Shown here: positions 8,525 to 16,498 of the stretch, in pieces | Layout: the number at the start of each line of letters is the position of its first letter | Position numbering within the stretch: the stretch's first letter is position 1 | Assembly: GCA_964577255.1 (NCBI GenBank) | Contig: CAZNYM010000010.1 | Span: 1-47,962 of the forward strand | DNA length: 47,962 nt | Source of the DNA: Micavibrio_C sp964577255 | GTDB taxonomy: Bacteria; Pseudomonadota; Alphaproteobacteria; Micavibrionales; Micavibrionaceae | Direction of reading: 5' to 3' | Notes under the pieces: model-generated | Seen by the model: the letters and a program-made list of their open reading frames with translations, nothing else | Told to the model about the DNA's origin: nothing | Database searches by the model: none | Made by a program: the position numbers and the translations under genes

Positions 8525-9898
8525 ATGAAGACCATGCGCCGCCCGTTCGGAATAGTGATCTGCCTGCTGGCCCTGTGGCTCGCGCCCGCCGCGGCGCAGG
8601 CAGCGGCACCGGCCGGCATTATCAGGGATACGGAAATTGAAGCGACGCTGCGCGCCTGGGCCGAGCCCGTCATGCGTGCGGCCGGGCTCAATCCCGATTC
8701 CGTACGCATCGTCTTGGTGCAGGACGACAGCATCAACGCCTTTGTCGCCGGCGGCCAGAACATCTTCATCTATACCGGCCTGCTTCTGAAATCCGAGAAC
8801 GCCGCCGAAGTGATCGGCGTGCTGGCGCACGAGCTCGGGCATATCAGCGGCGGGCACCTGATCCGCAGCCGCGACGCGATGGAAACGGCTTCCTATGAAA
8901 GCATCCTCGGCACCGTGCTCGGGATCGGCGCCGCTATCGTCACCGGCGACGGACGCGCAGCGGCGGCCGTGTCGGCGGGATCGCAGGCCGGGGCGCTCAA
9001 CCGCCTGATGGCCTTCAGCCGCGTGCAGGAATCAAGCGCCGACCAGGCCGCGCTCACTTTCCTCGAGCGCGCGCAGATGAGCCCCGCCGGCCTGGCAAGC
9101 TTCATGAAAAAACTCGAGGACGACGAACTGGTGCCGGCGCGGCAGCAGGCGGAATATATCCGCACCCACCCGCTGACCCGCGACCGCGTGAGCTCGCTCG
9201 AGGCGGGGCTTGCGCGTTCGCCTTACCGCGATACGCCGTTCTCATCCGGCGTCGCGGCCGAACATGCCCGCATGGTGGCCAAGCTGACGGGTTTCCTGCA
9301 TCCCGAACGCGCGGCGTGGAATTACAACGACCGCGACAACGGCATCCCCGCGCGCTACGCCCGCGCCATCGCCGCCTACCGCCAGAACAAGGTGCAGGAT
9401 GCCCTGCGCCTGACCGACGGGCTGCTGGCAAGCGAACCCGCCAACCCCTATTTCCTCGAGCTCAAGGGCCAGATGCTGGTCGATTTCGGCCGCGTGAGCG
9501 AAGCGGTGCCGCTTTACCGCAAGGCGCTGGCGCAAAAACCCGACGCGGCGCTGATTCGCATCGCCTACGCCCACGCGCTGATCGAAACCGCCGGCAACGA
9601 CAAAGTCCGGCTGCAGCAGGCCGTCGACGACCTTACCCGCGCCGCCCGGGACGAACCGCGCAACAGCCGCCTGCACCGCCTGCTGGCCACCGCCTACGGC
9701 CGTCAGGGCCAGGAGGCGCTGGCCCGCCTGCACCTGGCTGAGGAAGCGTTCCTCCTGCGCCGCCGCGACGAGGCCCGCAGCCTCGCCAAGGCCGCTTCCG
9801 CCGCCCTGCCCGAGGGCTCGCCCGGCTGGCTGCGCGCCCAAGACATCCTCAAGGCGGTCGACAGCGTCAAAAATGACGGGGAAGACGAAGAAGAATAG
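8525..9898 (+). CDS. BepA/YfgC-like M48 metalloprotease with TPR domain, exported
   Basis: This is a periplasmic zinc protease-chaperone of the M48 family, with an N-terminal signal peptide (MKTMRRPFGIVICLLALWLAP..., cleavage probably after AAAQA). A catalytic domain follows with HELGH at residues 102-106 and the distal glutamate in QESSADQAAL. The C-terminal half (about residues 280-440) consists of tetratricopeptide-like helices. This architecture is that of BepA, which assists outer-membrane protein (LptD, BamA) folding and degrades misfolded forms. I chose the ATG at 8525 because AGAGG lies seven bases upstream and the signal peptide starts there; earlier in-frame starts would add about 50 unrelated residues. 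The length is 457 residues. The tail is acidic (GEDEEE). Confidence 0.92.
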   Translation: MKTMRRPFGIVICLLALWLAPAAAQAAAPAGIIRDTEIEATLRAWAEPVMRAAGLNPDSVRIVLVQDDSINAFVAGGQNIFIYTGLLLKSENAAEVIGVLAHELGHISGGHLIRSRDAMETASYESILGTVLGIGAAIVTGDGRAAAAVSAGSQAGALNRLMAFSRVQESSADQAALTFLERAQMSPAGLASFMKKLEDDELVPARQQAEYIRTHPLTRDRVSSLEAGLARSPYRDTPFSSGVAAEHARMVAKLTGFLHPERAAWNYNDRDNGIPARYARAIAAYRQNKVQDALRLTDGLLASEPANPYFLELKGQMLVDFGRVSEAVPLYRKALAQKPDAALIRIAYAHALIETAGNDKVRLQQAVDDLTRAARDEPRNSRLHRLLATAYGRQGQEALARLHLAEEAFLLRRRDEARSLAKAASAALPEGSPGWLRAQDILKAVDSVKNDGEDEEE

Positions 9899-9976
9899 TT
9901 ACAAGTAAGCCCTAGCCGCGGCGTTCCGCCCACGCTAGATTAATGCCGTTGTGCCCGTTTCAAGGAGATGATGATC

Positions 9977-10744
9977 ATGACCCTGCCCGTTCGCGGATTG
10001 CTGCTTGCCGCCGCTGCCTGTTCCCTGTACGCCGCCGCGCCCGCCGCCGCCGAGGACATGTCGCGCAGCCAGGTCGAAAGCATCATCAAGGAATATCTGG
10101 TCGCCAACCCCGATGTGGTGGTCGAGGCGCTCAAGGCCTACGACGCGCAGCAGGCCACCCGCCAGCAGGAAACCTTCACCCAGCGCCTGAAGGAAAAGCA
10201 TGACGCCGTGTTCAAAAGCGAGGCCCCCTTCATCGGCAACGAAAAGGGCGATATCACGGTCGTGGAATTTTTCGATTACAATTGCGGTTACTGCAAGAAA
10301 GCCATCGACGGCATCACCAAGCTGGTCGAGGAAGACAAGAACGTGCGTTTCGTGTTCTTCGACCTGCCGATCCTGGGCGAAAGCTCGCGCATGGCTTCGC
10401 AATGGGCGCTGGCGGCCGAGCGTCAGGGGAAATATTTCCCCTACCACCAGGCGCTGATGAAATTCAGCGGCATGAAAGACGAGGAAAACCTTTCCAAGAT
10501 CGCCAAGGATGTCGGCCTTGACGTCGACAAGCTCAAGAAAGACGCCGCCGATCCCGCCATCACGCAGCGTATCGACGAGCATGTGCGTCTGGCGCAGGAG
10601 CTGGGGATTTCCGGCACGCCGGGCTTCATCTTCGGCGAAGTGCTGGTGCCCGGCTACACCGATTACGAGGGCATGAAGGCCACGCTCGACCAGGCCCGCG
10701 CCAGAATGAAGGAAAAGAACAACGGCGGTAAGGCCAAAGAATAA
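9977..10744 (+). CDS. DsbA-family thiol-disulfide oxidoreductase (CGYC), exported
   Basis: A periplasmic thioredoxin-fold protein of the DsbA/Com1-like type, 255 residues. A signal peptide (ending near APAAAED) is followed by an N-terminal helical extension (residues 28-80) typical of this branch. The redox domain comes next, with the active site C103-G-Y-C106 and a cis-proline loop GISGTPGF. It should oxidise or isomerise disulfides in exported proteins. Three in-frame ATGs crowd the start; the third, at 9977, is nine bases after AAGGAG (9962-9967) and is the best spaced. The stop codon overlaps the ATG of a second DsbA-family gene by one base (TAATG), so the two are cotranslated. Confidence 0.92.
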   Translation: MTLPVRGLLLAAAACSLYAAAPAAAEDMSRSQVESIIKEYLVANPDVVVEALKAYDAQQATRQQETFTQRLKEKHDAVFKSEAPFIGNEKGDITVVEFFDYNCGYCKKAIDGITKLVEEDKNVRFVFFDLPILGESSRMASQWALAAERQGKYFPYHQALMKFSGMKDEENLSKIAKDVGLDVDKLKKDAADPAITQRIDEHVRLAQELGISGTPGFIFGEVLVPGYTDYEGMKATLDQARARMKEKNNGGKAKE

Positions 10745-11340
10745 TGTTCCTGCGCCTTCTTTATATCGCGGTCTTCGTGGTGGCTGCCGCCGTGGGCTTC
10801 CGCCTGTGGCAGGTGCACAGCGCGCAAAGCGCCCTGCATCAGCCAGCGTTCGACTCCTTCATCGGCGCCGCCGACGGCAAAATTACAGCCGTCGAAATCC
10901 TCGATTACCGCTGCCCGGCCTGCCGCGCCACAGCGCCTGCCGTGCGCGAGTCTCTGGCGCGCAACCCGGATGTGAAGCTCGTCGTACGCTTTTTCCCCAT
11001 CTTCGGCGATCCGTCGGTACTGGAAGCGCGGCTGGCGCTGGCCGCGGGCAAGCAAGGGAAATTCGCCGCCGCGCATGAAAAACTGATCGCGCGCGAGCAG
11101 CCGGTCGAAGACAAGGATATCGACGCGCTGGCGGCTGAACTGGGGCTCGACGCCACCCGCCTGCGCGAAGATATGAAAGGCGCCGACACCAGCAAGGCCA
11201 TCGTCAAAACCATGGATGCGGCCATGGTGCTGGGCGTCAACTCGACTCCCACTTTCATGATCGGCAACACCATTTACCAGCCTTCGGGCCCGCTTTTCAC
11301 CGCCGCTGACTTCGATAAGATGTTCGCCGCGCACAGGTGA
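10744..11340 (+). CDS. Second DsbA-family thioredoxin-fold protein (CPAC), membrane-anchored
   Basis: This 198-residue protein has one N-terminal hydrophobic segment (residues 3-19), probably a signal anchor. It lacks the long helical extension of its neighbour. The redox motif is C57-P-A-C60 and the cis-proline loop is NSTPTFMIG. The CPxC motif differs from the CGYC of the upstream protein, which suggests a different redox potential or partner. It starts in the stop codon of that gene and is followed nine bases later by aroQ, so the three form one transcription unit. I see no DsbB or DsbD partner gene in the window. Confidence 0.88.
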   Translation: MFLRLLYIAVFVVAAAVGFRLWQVHSAQSALHQPAFDSFIGAADGKITAVEILDYRCPACRATAPAVRESLARNPDVKLVVRFFPIFGDPSVLEARLALAAGKQGKFAAAHEKLIAREQPVEDKDIDALAAELGLDATRLREDMKGADTSKAIVKTMDAAMVLGVNSTPTFMIGNTIYQPSGPLFTAADFDKMFAAHR

Positions 11341-11349
11341 GGTGATTTT

Positions 11350-11787
11350 ATGACCCGCACGGTTCTGATCCTCAACGGCCCCAATCTCAACATGCTCGGG
11401 TGGCGCGACCCGAAGATCTACGGCAGCCAGACGCTTGCCGATATAAAATCATTGTGCGAAACGGCGGCGCGCGCCCACGGCTTCGCGCTCGACTTCCGCC
11501 AGTCCAATCATGAAGGCGAGCTTGTCACCTGGATCCAGGACGCGCTCGATAAAGTGGCGGGCATCGTCATCAACCCGGCCGCCTACACCCACACCTCGGT
11601 CGCCCTGCGCGACGCGCTCGAACTACACACGGTGCCGGTGATCGAGGTTCACCTCTCCGACCCCGAGGCACGCGAGCCTTTCCGCCACCGCTCCTTCATC
11701 GCCGATCTGGCGGCCGTCCGGATCAGGGGGCAGGGTGCGCAGGGCTATGTCAAAGCCCTGGAAGAACTGGCAAAAATCGTTAATTAA
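11350..11787 (+). CDS. aroQ: Type II 3-dehydroquinate dehydratase
   Basis: AroQ removes water from 3-dehydroquinate to give 3-dehydroshikimate in the shikimate pathway; the type II enzyme is a cytoplasmic dodecamer. The 145-residue protein has the usual NGPNLNMLG start, the catalytic tyrosine Y24 in KIYG, and QSNHEGELV. NPAAYTHTSVAL follows, with N75 and the catalytic H81, then IEVHLSDP with E99 and H101. Length and motifs are standard. It precedes accB-accC, an order shared with many alphaproteobacteria. Confidence 0.97.
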   Translation: MTRTVLILNGPNLNMLGWRDPKIYGSQTLADIKSLCETAARAHGFALDFRQSNHEGELVTWIQDALDKVAGIVINPAAYTHTSVALRDALELHTVPVIEVHLSDPEAREPFRHRSFIADLAAVRIRGQGAQGYVKALEELAKIVN

Positions 11788-11810
11788 CAGAACATTCCCA
11801 TGCGCCCTCT

Positions 11811-11839
11811 TTGACTTTTGCCCCGGTTTTCCGTAGGGT
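11811..11839 (+). promoter_or_regulatory. Probable promoter of accB-accC
   Basis: TTGACT (11811-11816) and TAGGGT (11834-11839) are separated by exactly 17 bases, in the 99-base gap between aroQ and accB. This would give accBC its own transcript in addition to any read-through from aroQ. Confidence 0.5.
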
Positions 11840-11886
11840 CATGCCCTTGTGTTTCCAACTCTGCTTATGCGTTTTAAGGCCCGAAG

Positions 11887-12351
11887 GTGCCACCGCCCGT
11901 GCCCATGAAAATCGACGAACCGGCCATCCGCAAACTGGCCAAGCTTCTGGATGAAACCAGCCTCACGGAAATCGAAGTGACCGACGGCGACCAGTCCGTG
12001 CGCGTCAGCCGCGGCAGCAACGGCGTCGCTTACGCCCCCCTGCCGGCGATGGACTCCGACCCCACCGTGCCCAAAAAAGCCAATACACAGGCTCCCGCGA
12101 CGGTGGCACAGAACCATCCGGGCGCGGTCACCTCGCCCATGGTCGGCACCGTCTATATGCAGGCCGACCCCAATTCCCCCGCCTTCGTCACTAAAGGCGC
12201 GACCGTCAAGCCGGGCGATACCCTTATCATCATCGAGGCGATGAAGGTCATGAACCCGATCAAGGCCAGCAAGGGCGGCACCGTCACCCAGATCCTGGTC
12301 GACAACGCCCAGCCGGTCGAATACGGCGATGTGCTGATGGTCATCGAATAA
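11887..12351 (+). CDS. accB: Biotin carboxyl carrier protein of acetyl-CoA carboxylase
   Basis: AccB carries the biotin that AccC carboxylates and from which AccA/AccD transfer CO2 to acetyl-CoA, the first step of fatty acid synthesis. The N-terminal region (DEPAIRKLAKLLDETSLTEIEV) is the usual AccB segment. A Pro/Ala-rich linker follows, then the biotinyl domain (about residues 80-154) with the EAMKVMN motif, lysine K120 being biotinylated. The start is uncertain: GTG at 11887 has AAGG about six bases upstream, whereas ATG at 11905 would give a more conventional MKIDEP start but has no well-placed Shine-Dalgarno. accC follows 18 bases downstream. Confidence 0.96.
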   Translation: MPPPVPMKIDEPAIRKLAKLLDETSLTEIEVTDGDQSVRVSRGSNGVAYAPLPAMDSDPTVPKKANTQAPATVAQNHPGAVTSPMVGTVYMQADPNSPAFVTKGATVKPGDTLIIIEAMKVMNPIKASKGGTVTQILVDNAQPVEYGDVLMVIE

Positions 12352-12369
12352 GCCCCCGGGAATCCCCCC

Positions 12370-13716
12370 ATGTTCAAGAAAATTCTGATTGCCAACCGGG
12401 GAGAGATCGCGCTGCGCGTGATCCGCGCCTGCCGCGAGATGGACATCGAAAGCGTGGTGGTGCACTCGACGGCGGACGCCAGCGCCATGGCCGTGCGCCT
12501 GGCGGATGAAAGCGTGTGCATCGGCCCGCCGCCGGCGCGCGACAGTTATCTGAATATTCCTTCCATTCTTTCCGCCGCCGCGGTGACGGGCGCGGATGCG
12601 ATTCACCCCGGCTACGGCTTCCTGTCAGAGAACGAGCAGTTCGCCCGCATGGTCGAAGAGCACGGCTTCACCTTCATCGGCCCCAAGCCCGAGCATATCG
12701 AGATGATGGGCGATAAGGTCCGCGCCAAACAGACCGCGCGCGAGCTGGGGCTGCCGGTCGTGCCCGGCTCCAACGGCGCGATCAAAAGCGTCGAGGAAGG
12801 CAAGGCCTTCGCCGCCGAAGCGGGTTACCCCGTCCTCATCAAGGCCGCTTCAGGCGGCGGCGGCAAGGGCATGAAGGTCGTGCGCACCGAAGCCGAGTTC
12901 GCCGAGGCCTTCAACACCGCCCGCGCCGAGGCCAAGGCTAATTTCGGCGACGACACCGTCTATGTCGAAAAATTCCTCGAGAAGCCGCGCCATATCGAGA
13001 TCCAGATTTTCGGCGACACGCACGGCAACGCCGTGCATCTGGGCGAACGCGATTGCTCGACCCAGCGCCGCCACCAGAAACTGGTCGAGGAAGCGCCCTC
13101 GCCCGCGCTCACGCCCGAAGAACGCGACCGCATCGGCAGTCTGGCCGCCGAGATGATCCGCAAGCTCGGCTATCGCGGCGCCGGCACCATCGAATTCCTG
13201 TACGAGAACGGCGAGTTCTATTTCATGGAAATGAACACCCGCATCCAGGTCGAGCATCCGGTCACCGAGGCCATCACTGGCCTCGATCTGATCGCCGAGC
13301 AGATCCGCGTCGCCGCCGGCGAGCCGCTGACCCTGCAGAAGGGCAAGATCGGTTTTCGCGGCCACGCGATTGAGATCCGCATCAACGCCGAGGATCCGCA
13401 GACCTTCGCCCCCTCGCCCGGCAAGATCACCCAGTTCCACGCCCCGGGCGGCCTGGGCGTGCGCTTTGATTCCGCGATCTACGGCGGCTACACCATCCCG
13501 CCTTATTACGATTCCATGGTCGGCAAGCTGATCGTGCACGGCCGCACGCGCGAGGAATGCATCCGCCGCCTGCGCCGCGCCATCGTCGAAACGGTGGTCG
13601 AGGGCGTGAAGACCACGCTGCCGCTGCATCACTGGATTCTCGACCAGCCCGAGTTCATCTCGGGCGAATACAACATCCACTGGCTGGAAAAGAAACTGGC
13701 CGGGCGTCAGGGTTGA
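12370..13716 (+). CDS. accC: Biotin carboxylase subunit of acetyl-CoA carboxylase
   Basis: AccC carboxylates the biotin on AccB using ATP and bicarbonate. The 448-residue protein is full length with an N-terminal MFKKILIANRGEIALRVIRA, the ATP-grasp glycine loop SGGGGKGMK (residues 161-169), and ERDCSTQRRHQKLVEEAPSP. FMEMNTRIQVEHPVTE follows, containing the catalytic glutamates and the bicarbonate-binding arginine region. It is paired with accB. Its last ten bases overlap the convergent gene at 13707-15005. Confidence 0.98.
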   Translation: MFKKILIANRGEIALRVIRACREMDIESVVVHSTADASAMAVRLADESVCIGPPPARDSYLNIPSILSAAAVTGADAIHPGYGFLSENEQFARMVEEHGFTFIGPKPEHIEMMGDKVRAKQTARELGLPVVPGSNGAIKSVEEGKAFAAEAGYPVLIKAASGGGGKGMKVVRTEAEFAEAFNTARAEAKANFGDDTVYVEKFLEKPRHIEIQIFGDTHGNAVHLGERDCSTQRRHQKLVEEAPSPALTPEERDRIGSLAAEMIRKLGYRGAGTIEFLYENGEFYFMEMNTRIQVEHPVTEAITGLDLIAEQIRVAAGEPLTLQKGKIGFRGHAIEIRINAEDPQTFAPSPGKITQFHAPGGLGVRFDSAIYGGYTIPPYYDSMVGKLIVHGRTREECIRRLRRAIVETVVEGVKTTLPLHHWILDQPEFISGEYNIHWLEKKLAGRQG

Positions 13717-15005
13717 CGCGGCGCCAGCGAAGGCAGGGGCTGCAAAAGTGCGCGTAATGTTTCTGAATCCTCAATCGCCAGATACTCTGCTTTTTTCAAA
13801 ACATTTTCAGGCAATTTCTCAATCGCGGCACGCGTCTCTTTATATTCCGAAGACTGCCGCAAACCGGGGGCGGTGCGGTTGAAAGCTTCGCCGATGCGCC
13901 GGGCGAAAATACCTTCGGGCGTGTCTTCGCTGAAAATGCCGCGCTTGTTAAGGACATCGAAAGCGGCCAGCGCCCGCACGGGATTTTCCGCCTGCTGGTT
14001 TTCCCCCTGAAACACCATTCTTTTGAATTCATAAGCGGCATCGGTTTCGTATTCTGTCTTTTTGTACTCCAGGGAGGGATCGTCTCTGATTGTACCCAGA
14101 AGATACGCTGTCGCGCTGTTAACCCGAGCCATGCCCTCGAACGCCTGCCGCAGCGAAGGCGTACCCACGGGCGCGGCGGGGTCAAAAGGCCCCGTTATAT
14201 GATCTGTAGCGAGATAGTTGTCAAAAACAATCATGTTCGGCAGCTTATAGGCGACACTGGAAGGATTCCCGGGATTCGCGTATGAGGCTGTGGCGACCGA
14301 ACTTGTGAAAGGCACGCCCAATTCAGCCATCGTGCGCGCGTCTTTCATGATCGTCTCTCTGTCCGCCAGCGCCGATCTCTTGAAGGTTTTTTTCAAATAA
14401 TCGAAACTTCCTCTGTCGGCATCGGCCTCTGCCATGGGCTGTAGAATTGATTCCTTGAAAAGCGCCTGGCCAAGAGAACTTTTCACTGTCGGCCGGTCAT
14501 CCTGACAGTGATATCCTTCATGCATAAGTATAAAGGCGTTCCACTCATCGCGGCTTCCTACCATGGGTGAAAAATACTGCGCCATTGATTCATTAAGATA
14601 GCCGGCTGCCTTGGCGACAAAAATATGCGGCGGCTTGTCCATGTCTGGCAAGGTCATAACGCAGACATCTGCTCCGGTGAACACATGCTTCATATTTCCG
14701 TTTGTCGCCAGTTTCTTGTACGCTTGGGCGCCCACCCCGTCATCTTTATCAAATTCATAAGACAGAGAGGGCAGATCTTTTCCCAGAGCTTTTTCAGCTT
14801 CCTGCGCCACAGGGCGCAGCGGGTAATAGCCTTTTTCATCCTTGCCCACATCGGCGGCGGAAACGATCAGCATGCTCCGCCCCGCCATGCGCGGCAGGTG
14901 CTCCTGTATGAAGGGCGCGAGCGACCCCAGCGCCTGCATGGTGGCGGGGGTGGCATAGACCCGCGGCGCGGGTTGCGCTTGATTGTCTTTTAAATTGTCG
15001 GCCAA
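13707..15005 (-). CDS. Unrecognised protein with HExxH...ExxxD zinc-protease signature
   Basis: I do not recognise this 432-residue protein. No signal peptide or membrane segment is evident. Near the middle it has FILMHEGYHCQDD, where H162-E163-x-x-H166 fits a zincin motif. Then, 26 residues after the last histidine, comes MAEADADRG with E193-x-x-x-D197, the arrangement seen in gluzincin metallopeptidases. A conserved-looking EWNAF precedes the motif and a hydrophobic strand (HIFVAKAAGYL) lies before it, as in many zincins. I infer a cytoplasmic metalloprotease-like protein, not proven active. It is transcribed against accC and divergently from aat, from its own strong promoter, and interrupts the accC-aat neighbourhood that many alphaproteobacteria show uninterrupted. 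Confidence 0.7.
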   Translation of the reverse strand: MADNLKDNQAQPAPRVYATPATMQALGSLAPFIQEHLPRMAGRSMLIVSAADVGKDEKGYYPLRPVAQEAEKALGKDLPSLSYEFDKDDGVGAQAYKKLATNGNMKHVFTGADVCVMTLPDMDKPPHIFVAKAAGYLNESMAQYFSPMVGSRDEWNAFILMHEGYHCQDDRPTVKSSLGQALFKESILQPMAEADADRGSFDYLKKTFKRSALADRETIMKDARTMAELGVPFTSSVATASYANPGNPSSVAYKLPNMIVFDNYLATDHITGPFDPAAPVGTPSLRQAFEGMARVNSATAYLLGTIRDDPSLEYKKTEYETDAAYEFKRMVFQGENQQAENPVRALAAFDVLNKRGIFSEDTPEGIFARRIGEAFNRTAPGLRQSSEYKETRAAIEKLPENVLKKAEYLAIEDSETLRALLQPLPSLAPRQP

Positions 15006-15040
15006 AACACCCTCTTGGACCGTTATTTTTAATTCCCACC

Positions 15041-15069
15041 ATTATAGGCAAAAAGTATTAATTTTACAA
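15041..15069 (-). promoter_or_regulatory. Strong sigma70-type promoter for the HExxH protein gene
   Basis: Reading the minus strand, TTGTAA (15069-15064) and a perfect TATAAT (15046-15041) are separated by 17 bases in an AT-rich stretch. The predicted start of transcription lies about 30 bases before the start codon at 15005. Confidence 0.65.
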
Positions 15070-15092
15070 ATTTATCAGTATATTAGGGGGCC

Positions 15093-15746
15093 ATGACCGA
15101 AGAGCTGACCCTCGCCGACATTCTCAACGCCTATGCCTGCGGCTACTTCCCGATGGCGGAAAGCCGTGATTCTTCAGATATTTACTGGTACGACCCGGAA
15201 AAACGCGGCCAGCTCTCCCTTCCCGGCCTGCACATCCCCGCCCGCCTGCGCCGCCGGGTACAGCAATATCCCTACGAAATCCGCATCGACACCGCTTTCG
15301 TGGCCGTGATCGACGGCTGCGCCGCGCCCGCGCCCGGCCGCCCGCAGACCTGGATCAACCCCGTGATCCGCGATCTGTTCCTCCGCCTGCACCGCGCCGG
15401 GCACGCGCACAGCGTCGAGGCCTGGCAGGATGGAAAACTCGCGGGCGGACTGTACGGCCTGGCGCTCGGGCGGGCGTTCTTCGGCGAGAGCATGTTTTCC
15501 CGCGCCGACGACGCCAGCAAGATCGCGCTCGTGCATCTGTGCGCGCGGCTGTGGGCCGGAGGCTTTGAGCTTCTCGATACCCAGTTCATCAACGATCATC
15601 TCAAACAATTCGGCGTCTATGAAGTGTCGCGCGACGAGTATAAAACGCAGCTGCAAAAAGCCCTGCGCAGCCAGGGCGATTTCATTCTGACGGGACGGGG
15701 GGAAAAAGAGCTGGTGGAGGCCTATCTGCAGGAGCGAAACAGATGA
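15093..15746 (+). CDS. aat: Leucyl/phenylalanyl-tRNA--protein transferase
   Basis: Aat transfers Leu or Phe from tRNA to proteins with N-terminal Lys or Arg, creating N-degrons for ClpS/ClpAP. The 217-residue protein shows the family signatures throughout: LTLADILNAYACGYFPMAES at the start, YWYDPEKRGQLSL, and the central SVEAWQDGKLAGGLYGLALG. FFGESMFSRADDASKIALVHL comes next and LLDTQFINDHLKQFG last. Length is normal. Its stop codon lies within a large inverted repeat that probably terminates transcription. Confidence 0.97.
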   Translation: MTEELTLADILNAYACGYFPMAESRDSSDIYWYDPEKRGQLSLPGLHIPARLRRRVQQYPYEIRIDTAFVAVIDGCAAPAPGRPQTWINPVIRDLFLRLHRAGHAHSVEAWQDGKLAGGLYGLALGRAFFGESMFSRADDASKIALVHLCARLWAGGFELLDTQFINDHLKQFGVYEVSRDEYKTQLQKALRSQGDFILTGRGEKELVEAYLQERNR

Positions 15747-15779
15747 TGGATAATGGAGAGTTTCCATCATCCATCATCT
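15741..15779 (+). terminator. Long hairpin spanning the aat stop codon, probable bidirectional terminator
   Basis: AGATGATGGATAATGGA (15741-15757) and TCCATCATCCATCATCT (15763-15779) form a 17-bp stem with a single mismatch around a five-base loop. The left arm contains the aat stop codon (15744-15746). It lies between two converging genes (aat and the GST gene that ends at 15796). It lacks a clean T-run on the plus strand, so it may instead act as an mRNA-stabilising 3' hairpin. Confidence 0.6.
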
Positions 15780-15795
15780 AATTTCTATCATCTCC

Positions 15796-16410
15796 TCAAG
15801 CCGCCGCCTTGTACTGCACGCCTTCGGCCGCCAGCGCTTTCTGATAAGCCGGGCGGTTGCTGATGTCCTTCAGCACGCGCTTGACATTCGGGCCGGGTGC
15901 GGCCAGGCCCCAGTTGGCGATGACCGTCATCAGGATATCGCCCGCGGTGGGCTGGTCGCCCGCGAGATATTTGGTCTTGCCCAGGCGCGCTTCAGCCTCC
16001 TGCCACAGAGCGTTGATCTGCTCGAGGAAAAGCTTCTTCAGCTCTTCCTTGGTTTTGTCATCAAGATTAACTTTGTTGAGCCAGAACATGCGCCCGCTTG
16101 CCGGATGCAGGCTGGCGTTACCCCACATCAGCCACTCAAGCGCCTTGGCGCGCGCAAGTCCGAATTTGGGCAGAAGCTTTCCTTCCTTGTCGTGCGTGTC
16201 GAGCAGCCAGGTGATGATGGCCGCGCCCTCTTTCACCGGTTCGCCGTCCGCGATCAGAAGCGGGATCTGCCCGCGCGGGTTGAGCTTGAGAAATTCCGGA
16301 TCCTTCAATTTGTCCTTCTGGTTGATCGCCTCGAAGGGCACGTTGAGTTCGTTGAGAATCACATGCACCGCCATCGAGCAGGCGCCGGGCGAATAATAAA
16401 GCTTGTACAT
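15796..16410 (-). CDS. Glutathione S-transferase family protein
   Basis: A 204-residue cytoplasmic glutathione S-transferase of the beta-like bacterial type. The N-terminal thioredoxin-like domain starts MYKLYYSPGACSMAVHV, with the catalytic Tyr/Ser/Cys region near residues 6-11. Then comes the cis-proline glutathione-binding region NPRGQIPLL and the EGAAIITWLLD helix. The all-helical C-terminal domain carries YLAGDQPTAGDILM, the usual N-capping box. I chose the ATG at 16410 because the domain begins exactly there; the open frame extends further upstream without homology. Substrate unknown. Confidence 0.93.
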   Translation of the reverse strand: MYKLYYSPGACSMAVHVILNELNVPFEAINQKDKLKDPEFLKLNPRGQIPLLIADGEPVKEGAAIITWLLDTHDKEGKLLPKFGLARAKALEWLMWGNASLHPASGRMFWLNKVNLDDKTKEELKKLFLEQINALWQEAEARLGKTKYLAGDQPTAGDILMTVIANWGLAAPGPNVKRVLKDISNRPAYQKALAAEGVQYKAAA

Positions 16411-16498
16411 CGGGGTTTCCTTTCCATGTCCATAACAGATGACTTGCCAGAGCATCTCAGATATAGCTTTTGAGCGACCAGGATCAAGTTTTAACAAT

